From Sphingopyxis sp. (lineage in GTDB: Bacteria; Pseudomonadota; Alphaproteobacteria; Sphingomonadales; Sphingomonadaceae), in contig JAHCKJ010000158.1 of assembly GCA_026125835.1 (NCBI GenBank), positions 1-5,474 of the forward strand: a stretch of 5,474 bases of DNA, in the 5' to 3' direction. The notes under the pieces were generated by a model. That model was not told the DNA's origin. It saw nothing but the letters and a program-made list of their open reading frames with translations, and did not search any database. Shown here in pieces: positions 1-5,474 of this stretch. The position numbers were made by a program, and so were the translations under genes. The first letter of the stretch is position 1. Every line of letters starts with the position of its first letter.

Positions 1-982
1 GGGGGCGCGCGGGGGGGGGCGCCATCGCGCGGCGATCCAGTCGGCTTGCGGTGACGGCAATCTCCTCAGCCGCATATTGATCCATCTCGTCAAACGCGAT
101 GATCGGCGGCAATTCCCAAAGCGGGTGGGTGCTCGTGATGTCCATCGGCCAGCATTTGAGTATCAATGCGCCGGGCGCGCTGCGCGGCAGCGGCGGACTG
201 TAAACCTTGTTCAACCGGCCCGCGATGACATTGAGCTGCGCGCCGGGAAAGCTGGTCACGCCGCCATTGGCAACCGTGATCCAGCCGGTCAGCCCCAGCG
301 TCGTGCCGTCGCTGCCCCGGTCGGCGACATAGTTCGCCGCCCAGTCGAAGCCCTCGGCCAGATACAGCAGCTGGATTTTCACGGTGCGCGCCGTGCGGCT
401 TTCGACCAACAGCGACAGCGTGGGTCTGGCCGACAAGTCTTTCGGTACCCGGGGGTACAGCATCCGTTCGGGAAGCCCCGAGCAGCCGAGCGCCTCGAAT
501 CCGCCGGACGCGTTCTGCACCACCACCCCGCCATTGGGGCCCGCCTGAATCACCGCCTGCTGTTCGACGACCTGCCCCGTCCGCAGGTTGGTCCGGCGCA
601 GCGTGACGCTGCGTTTCAAAAACGCATCGACCAGGCCGGCGGGGGACAGCAACCGCGCGTCGCGATTCTTTTCGATCACCCCGTCGGGCAGTCCGCTGAC
701 CACTGCGGTTTCAGGCAACAGCCCCTCGGCCACGCCTTCGAGCCGCAGCACGCTCGTCCCGGCGGGCAGCGTGACGGTGCGCGTCTCGGTGATGAAGGCA
801 AAGCCCTGCGGCCAGTTCGGGTTGATCGCCCCGCCACCGCGATTCGGGGCGCGATAGACGGTGACCGCGGCATCGTCGATTTTCGTCGACACCACCACCG
901 GTGTCGGCGGCTGCGCCGGCGCCGTGCCGGATACCAGCGCGCCTATCGCCGCCAGAACCGCGATCAGGGGACGTGCCCGCAC
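1..982 (-). CDS. Secreted DUF4139-domain protein, second paralogue, C-terminus cut by the window edge
   Basis: An open frame runs from GTG (980-982) to the left edge without a stop; 327 residues are visible. Residues 1-24 look like a Sec signal peptide: MRAR, a hydrophobic stretch, then an APA-Q cleavage site. Residues 40-130 and 185-255 match the intact DUF4139 protein upstream in the same order: a TVY strand, an EKNRDARLLSP segment (104-113) like that protein's EQNFDFDLLTP, SVTLRRTN (125-132), ARPTLSLLVES, then GFDWAANYV (211-219). The product is therefore a diverged paralogue, probably periplasmic or surface-exposed; its function is unknown. From residue 256 comes a long linker with a Cys-Trp-Pro segment (277-279), a TonB-box-like stretch (306-315) and a Pro/Ala run at the edge. 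Cys167 and Cys277 could form a disulfide in the periplasm. The gap to the upstream stop is 10 nt and the Shine-Dalgarno is weak (GAG, 9 nt before GTG), so co-transcription and perhaps translational coupling are likely. ATT further upstream is open in frame but an unlikely start. Confidence 0.85.
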   Translation of the reverse strand, partial: MRARPLIAVLAAIGALVSGTAPAQPPTPVVVSTKIDDAAVTVYRAPNRGGGAINPNWPQGFAFITETRTVTLPAGTSVLRLEGVAEGLLPETAVVSGLPDGVIEKNRDARLLSPAGLVDAFLKRSVTLRRTNLRTGQVVEQQAVIQAGPNGGVVVQNASGGFEALGCSGLPERMLYPRVPKDLSARPTLSLLVESRTARTVKIQLLYLAEGFDWAANYVADRGSDGTTLGLTGWITVANGGVTSFPGAQLNVIAGRLNKVYSPPLPRSAPGALILKCWPMDITSTHPLWELPPIIAFDEMDQYAAEEIAVTASRLDRRAMAPPPARP

Positions 983-992
983 CCGCCGCGAC

Positions 993-2381
<1,389 letters not shown>

Positions 2382-2418
2382 AAAAAAGCCTCCCCGCAGA
2401 TGGTTCGGCGGGGAGGCT
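2382..2418 (-). terminator. Intrinsic terminator after the DUF4167 gene, overlapping the next gene's RBS
   Basis: Read on the minus strand, AGCCTCCCCGC (2408-2418) pairs perfectly with GCGGGGAGGCT (2387-2397) over 11 bp around a 10-nt loop (2398-2407), followed by six T residues (2387-2382). Nine of the 11 pairs are G-C. This is a textbook rho-independent terminator 40 nt after the DUF4167 stop. It works on the minus strand only, because the plus strand has no T run after the stem. The T-tract runs directly into the ATG of the DUF4139 gene, so the terminator is also that gene's leader. Confidence 0.85.
2389..2395 (-). promoter_or_regulatory. Shine-Dalgarno of the DUF4139 gene, inside the terminator stem
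   Basis: GGGGAGG on the minus strand sits 7 nt before the ATG at 2379-2381, at good strength and spacing. All seven bases belong to the 3' arm of the terminator hairpin, so when the hairpin forms the site is fully paired. This supports ATG as the start and suggests that ribosome access depends on opening the hairpin or on a transcript starting inside it. Confidence 0.6.
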
Positions 2419-2458
2419 ATGGCATGTCGCGGTCGATGACCAGCGCGAAGATGGTTTT

Positions 2459-3292
2459 CTATTCGGCCGCTTCGACGTCGGTCGCGCTGCGCGCCGCCAA
2501 AGTGCGGCGAGTGCGGCGCGGCTTGGCGGCGGGCGCTTCATCGTCGGCCTCGCTGTCGGCATCGGCGCTGCGATCGGTCCGGCCGATCGCCGGCGGCAGC
2601 GCCGCTGTATCGATGCCGGTGCTGCCGTCATCGCCCGCGTCGGCGGTGCGCGGGCGGCGCGGTCCGCGGCGGGCGGCACGCGGTGCGGGCGCGGCGTCCT
2701 CGGCGGTGTTGCCCTGATCGTTGCCGTCATCGTCTGCCTCGGCGTCGCGGCGCGGCCGGTCGCGATCGCGGTTGCGGTCGTTGCGATCGTTACGTTCGCC
2801 GCGTCCCTGCTGCTGGCGGTTGCCGCGATTGTCGTCGTCACGGCGGTCGCGCTGGCCACGACCCTCGTTTTCGCCGCGGCGTTCGTCGCCATCGCTTTCG
2901 CCGTCGCCGCGATCGGTGTCGGCTTCGGTTTCGAAGCCGCTGTCGTCATGGCCGTCGAAATCCTCGACGCCGCGAATTTCGCGCCCGCGGTCGTGGCCGC
3001 GATCCTGGCCGTTCGCCGCCGCCTTTTCTTCCTGGCGCGCGCGGAAATCGCTGACGACGCGGAAATAATGGTCGGCGAACTGCAAATAATATTCGGTCTG
3101 GACACGATCGCCCGCAAGCTGCGCATCGCGCGCCAGATTGCGGTATTTTTCGATCATCTGGGCGCCGTTGCCGCGGGCGCGGCTGTCGATACGGTTCGCC
3201 TGGTCAACCCCGCCACGGCCGCCCGACTGGGGCCGGTTGTTGTTGCTGTTATTGTTGCGGCCGCGACGGCGACCGCTTTGCCGGTTGTTCAT
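2459..3292 (-). CDS. DUF4167-domain protein with long disordered charged tail
   Basis: A 277-residue protein read from ATG at 3290-3292, with stop TAG. Residues 1-28 are basic and Asn-rich (RQSGRRRGR, then NNNSNNN). Residues about 29-90 are the conserved DUF4167 core, with NRIDSRARGNGAQ (33-45), EKYRNLARDAQ (48-58) and TEYYLQFADHYFR (66-78), probably helical. From about residue 90 to the end the sequence is low-complexity and rich in Arg, Asp, Asn, Gly and Glu, with mixed charge and almost no hydrophobic residues, so it is probably disordered. The C-terminus is basic (KPRRTRRT, 257-264). There is no signal peptide, so it is cytoplasmic. The family is typical of Alphaproteobacteria and commonly sits beside prfA-prmC. 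Its function is not established to my knowledge; the RG/RR-rich ends suggest nucleic-acid binding (inference). ATG gives the N-terminus MNNRQ, which I recall as usual for the family. TTG two codons earlier (3296-3298) is better spaced from the visible AGGA and would add two residues. Confidence 0.92.
   Translation of the reverse strand: MNNRQSGRRRGRNNNSNNNRPQSGGRGGVDQANRIDSRARGNGAQMIEKYRNLARDAQLAGDRVQTEYYLQFADHYFRVVSDFRARQEEKAAANGQDRGHDRGREIRGVEDFDGHDDSGFETEADTDRGDGESDGDERRGENEGRGQRDRRDDDNRGNRQQQGRGERNDRNDRNRDRDRPRRDAEADDDGNDQGNTAEDAAPAPRAARRGPRRPRTADAGDDGSTGIDTAALPPAIGRTDRSADADSEADDEAPAAKPRRTRRTLAARSATDVEAAE
2756..2794 (-). repeat. Short imperfect Arg/Asn/Asp codon repeat in the DUF4167 gene
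   Basis: Residues 167-179 of the DUF4167 protein read RNDRNDRNRDRDR, encoded by alternating CGC/CGT, AAC and GAT/GAC codons. The DNA shows near-repeats of CGCAAC and CGCGAT units. It is in frame and part of the disordered tail, so changes in copy number would lengthen or shorten the tail without a frameshift. A second triplet-rich tract encodes the Asn run near the N-terminus (about 3233-3256). Confidence 0.5.
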
Positions 3293-3307
3293 GTTCAAAC
3301 TGAAACA

Positions 3308-3311
3308 TCCT
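3308..3311 (-). promoter_or_regulatory. Possible Shine-Dalgarno (AGGA) for the DUF4167 gene
   Basis: AGGA on the minus strand is the only Shine-Dalgarno-like sequence near the DUF4167 start. It lies 9 nt before TTG (3298) and 15 nt before ATG (3292). The spacing favours TTG, while the family N-terminus favours ATG, so the start remains open by two codons. Confidence 0.35.
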
Positions 3312-3530
3312 GTCGAAAAGCTGATAAGCTATGCCAACCCCTTTTGGCCGACCGCGCGGTTTGCGCGCCGTGCCCGCGCGCCGTGCGCGGTTCTTGCCCT
3401 TTACCGCTCGCATGGACCGGGGTCCGGTACGAACATCGTAAGTGGGAAGCAGATCCGCCGGACCAGTATCGATGCCGTGCATCGCCAAAGGTGTCCCAGC
3501 CGGGTCTGTAACCGGCCCCTACCGCGCTTT

Positions 3531-3558
3531 GCGGCGAAAACCAAGCGAATTTTGCCGC
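3531..3558 (-). terminator. Hairpin just after prmC, possible weak terminator
   Basis: On the minus strand GCGGCAAAA pairs with TTTTCGCCGC, with one bulged C and a 9-nt loop, starting 3 nt after the prmC stop. No T-tract follows, so it is not a canonical intrinsic terminator. It may instead protect the 3' end of the mRNA or act with Rho. The call is weak. Confidence 0.3.
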
Positions 3559-3561
3559 CAC

Positions 3562-4413
3562 TCAGTTCGGCGTCAGGATCAGCGCGCGGTCGCGCCCGCC
3601 AAGGTCGCGGCGACATGCCGCCGCAAATCCGGCCGCTTCCGCCAGCGCCGTGACCGCCGTCCGCTGGCTGGCGCCGATTTCCAGCACCGCGGCACCGCCG
3701 GGCGCCAGCAACCGCGGCAGGTCGGGGATGATCCGCCGGTAATCGTCCAGCCCGTCGGCACCCGCGAACAGCGCGCCCGCGGGCTCGTGGTCGGCGACAT
3801 CGGGCATCAGCGGCTCATCGACCCCGATATAAGGCGGGTTGCACAGGATCAGGTCGAACGGGCCGTCGACCCCGTTGCCCCAGTCGCCTGACCGAAAGGC
3901 CGCGCGGTCCGCCATTCCCAATTGTTCGGCATTGTCGCGGGCATAGGCCAGCGCCCGTTCGGATGCGTCGACACCCAGCCCCGTCGCCCTCGGAAACTCG
4001 CTGAGCACCGCGAGGAGCAATGTCCCCGGCCCCGTCCCGAGATCGAGCACCCGCGACGGCCATCCCGCCCCGCGTTCGCGCGCGAGATCGGGACACGCCT
4101 CGACCAAGGTTTCACTGTCGGGGCGCGGGACCAGAACCCCCGGCCCCACTTCGATCCGCAGCGTCCAGAAATCGCGATAGCCGACGATATAGGCGACCGG
4201 CTCGTGCGCCATCCGCCGCGCAACCAGATGCGCGTAAAGCTCGGGCACGACGTACCGCGCCGGATCGAGCAACACGTCCTGTCGCTCGACCCCCAATGCA
4301 TACGCCATCAACAGTTCGGCATCGAGCCGCGGGGTATCGCTGACCCCGGTCAGCAGGTTGGTCGCGGTGCGGAGCGACTCGGCCACCCCCGCATAAGTCG
4401 GGCGTTCAGTCAC
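3562..4413 (-). CDS. prmC: Peptide chain release factor N5-glutamine methyltransferase PrmC (HemK)
   Basis: A 283-residue protein, about the usual length (E. coli 277). It transfers a methyl group from S-adenosylmethionine to the Gln of the GGQ motif in RF1 and RF2, which speeds peptide release; it acts in the cytoplasm. Residues 1-75 form the helical N-terminal substrate-binding domain, with TPRLDAELLMAYALG (27-41). Next come EPVAYIVGYRDFW (71-83) and VPRPDSETLVEA (95-106), family hallmarks. The Rossmann SAM-binding motif is LDLGTGPG (123-130), with Pro where many homologues have Ser, followed by the acidic VDAS (148-151). The catalytic NPPYI is at 192-196, and ADGLDDYRRI (219-228) and EIGASQ (245-250) follow. 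The GTG start (4411-4413) lies within the last codons of prfA, giving an 8-nt overlap and likely translational coupling, so enzyme and substrate are made together. Only a weak G-rich Shine-Dalgarno precedes it. The stop is TGA. Confidence 0.96.
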   Translation of the reverse strand: MTERPTYAGVAESLRTATNLLTGVSDTPRLDAELLMAYALGVERQDVLLDPARYVVPELYAHLVARRMAHEPVAYIVGYRDFWTLRIEVGPGVLVPRPDSETLVEACPDLARERGAGWPSRVLDLGTGPGTLLLAVLSEFPRATGLGVDASERALAYARDNAEQLGMADRAAFRSGDWGNGVDGPFDLILCNPPYIGVDEPLMPDVADHEPAGALFAGADGLDDYRRIIPDLPRLLAPGGAAVLEIGASQRTAVTALAEAAGFAAACRRDLGGRDRALILTPN

Positions 4414-5473
4414 CCAGCCCCGCCAGCCGCTGCGCCTGATCCTCGGCGATCAGCGCGTCGATCAGTTCGTCCATCGCCCCCTCGATGATTTCGGGCAGGC
4501 GGTGGAGCGTCAGGTTGATGCGGTGGTCGGTCACCCGGCCTTGCGGGAAATTATAGGTGCGGATGCGTTCGGAGCGGTCGCCCGACCCGACCATCGATTT
4601 GCGGGCCGACGCTTCGGCGTCGTGGATCTTCGCGCGCTCGAGGTCATAGAGCCGCGCGCGCAGCACCTGCATCGCCTTGGCGCGGTTCTTGTGCTGGCTG
4701 CGCTGGTCCTGCTGGATCACCACGAGCCCAGACGGAATATGGGTGATACGAATCGCACTGTCGGTCGTGTTGACGTGCTGACCGCCCGCTCCGCTCGCGC
4801 GGTAGATGTCGATCTTGAGGTCATTGTCGTTGATCGCGACATCGACTTCCTCTGCCTCGGGCAGCACCGCGACGGTCGCGGCGCTGGTGTGGATGCGCCC
4901 CTGGCTTTCGGTCGCGGGGACGCGCTGGACGCGGTGGACGCCGCTCTCGAACTTGAGCTTGGCGAACACGCCCTGCCCCGTCACCGACGCGACGACTTCC
5001 TTATAGCCGCCGACCTCGGCCTCGTTCGCCGAGATGATCTCGACCTTCCACCCCTGCCCGTCGGCATAGCGGCTGTACATGCGCAGCAAATCGCCCGCGA
5101 ACAGCGCCGCCTCGTCGCCGCCGGTCCCGGCGCGAATTTCGAGCATCGCGGCGCGCGCGTCGGCAACGTCCTTGGGCAGCAGCTGGAGCGCCAGGTCATG
5201 CTCGGCGGCGGACAAGGCCGCCTCGACCGCCGCGATTTCCTCGGCCGCCATCGCCTTCATCTCGGGATCGGTCAGCATTTCGCCCAGCGAAACCAGTTCG
5301 CCGCGCAGCCGCACAACCTCGCGCGCCGCGGTGGCGACGGGCTCCAGTTCGGCAAACTCCTTCGACGCCGCGACAAAATCGGCCGGCGCCATATCGCCCG
5401 TCGCCATGCGCGCTTGCAGCGCGGCATGGCGTTCGATGATGGCATCGATCTGGCGGTCGGAGACGGAGGTCAC
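4406..5473 (-). CDS. prfA: Peptide chain release factor 1 (RF1)
   Basis: A 355-residue class I release factor (E. coli RF1 has 360) that recognises UAA and UAG in the ribosomal A site and triggers peptidyl-tRNA hydrolysis. The N-terminal helical domain covers about residues 1-100. IRAGTGGDEAALFAGDL (113-129) begins the core domain. The stop-codon-reading tripeptide is PAT (186-188) within QRVPATESQGRIHTSA, which identifies RF1 rather than RF2 (SPF). The catalytic GGQ is at 230-232 in RASGAGGQHVNTTDSA, and Gln232 is the residue PrmC methylates. RSQHKNRAKAM (258-268), GDRSERIRTYNFPQGRVTDHR (298-318) and the C-terminal helix are all intact. The GTG start (5471-5473) gives a normal N-terminal length, but only one upstream base is visible, so the RBS and an earlier start cannot be checked. 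The stop is TGA, which RF2 reads, so RF1 does not terminate its own synthesis. Confidence 0.97.
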   Translation of the reverse strand: MTSVSDRQIDAIIERHAALQARMATGDMAPADFVAASKEFAELEPVATAAREVVRLRGELVSLGEMLTDPEMKAMAAEEIAAVEAALSAAEHDLALQLLPKDVADARAAMLEIRAGTGGDEAALFAGDLLRMYSRYADGQGWKVEIISANEAEVGGYKEVVASVTGQGVFAKLKFESGVHRVQRVPATESQGRIHTSAATVAVLPEAEEVDVAINDNDLKIDIYRASGAGGQHVNTTDSAIRITHIPSGLVVIQQDQRSQHKNRAKAMQVLRARLYDLERAKIHDAEASARKSMVGSGDRSERIRTYNFPQGRVTDHRINLTLHRLPEIIEGAMDELIDALIAEDQAQRLAGLGD

Positions 5474-5474
5474 G

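Larger units (their letters stand above)
3293..3561. other. 269-bp gap between prmC and the DUF4167 gene: no convincing gene, several inverted repeats
   Basis: Several short reading frames cross this gap, but none has a family I recognise, and the one examined in detail has weaker G/C preference at third positions than expected for this genome. The best of these is a small basic minus-strand frame ending at 3249 (see findings). The gap is rich in dyads: GGACC/GGTCC at 3414-3425, GGTCCGG at 3421-3427 with CCGGACC at 3458-3464, CGATGC/GCATCG at 3470-3484, GCCGG/CCGGC at 3499-3516, and a longer stem at 3531-3558. It probably holds the promoter and 5' leader of the DUF4167 gene, but I found no -35/-10 pair I would defend. 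A small RNA is possible; nothing proves one. Confidence 0.5.

Noticed and set aside
2756..2900. Repeated short GC-rich units suggesting a CRISPR or satellite array
   Set aside because: The units are 6-9 nt, imperfect, in frame with DUF4167 and without spacers. They are codon repeats in a disordered tail.
2683..3068. Plus-strand frames rich in Ser-Arg or Arg-Cys resembling SR proteins
   Set aside because: They are complements of the low-complexity Arg/Asp tail of DUF4167; the composition follows from the codon repeats on the other strand.
3295..3561. 88-codon minus-strand frame filling the prmC-DUF4167 gap
   Set aside because: It has a GTG start with no ribosome site and no recognisable motif, and it ends just before the DUF4167 start. 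It looks like a chance frame.
3922..4488. Plus-strand frame opposite prmC and the prfA end
   Set aside because: It is antisense to two firmly identified genes and its product is Arg/Pro/His-rich without homology I can name.

Overview
The window is high-GC (roughly two-thirds G+C by eye), and every gene I can support lies on the minus strand. It reads as a piece of alphaproteobacterial chromosome, most likely from the Sphingomonadales (Sphingopyxis/Sphingomonas type). The reasons are the run prfA-prmC-DUF4167, the strong G/C bias at third codon positions, and a pair of exported DUF4139 proteins. The genus is inferred from how the proteins look and was not tested.

In transcription order (right to left): prfA (peptide chain release factor 1, GTG start one base inside the right edge); prmC (the methyltransferase that modifies the release factors, overlapping the end of prfA by 8 nt); a 269-bp gap without a convincing gene but with several inverted repeats; a DUF4167 protein with a conserved basic N-terminal domain and a long disordered Arg/Asp/Asn-rich tail, ending in TAG; a strong intrinsic terminator; a complete 462-residue secreted DUF4139 protein; and, 10 nt further on, a second diverged DUF4139 paralogue. 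The second paralogue starts with GTG and runs off the left edge with 327 residues visible.

prfA and prmC form a functional pair: RF1 ends translation at UAA/UAG, and PrmC methylates the Gln of its GGQ motif. The DUF4139 pair looks like a separate two-gene unit whose products act outside the cytoplasm and whose role is unknown.

The most interesting local structure is the DUF4167/DUF4139 junction. The 3' arm of the terminator hairpin contains the Shine-Dalgarno sequence of the DUF4139 gene, and the T-tract runs directly into its ATG. Other points are a TonB-box-like segment within the partial DUF4139 protein, a nine-G tract at the left edge, and a weak overlapping reading frame with an AT-hook-like motif upstream of DUF4167. 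I see no mobile element, phage gene, tRNA, rRNA or CRISPR array, and no clear new multi-gene system.
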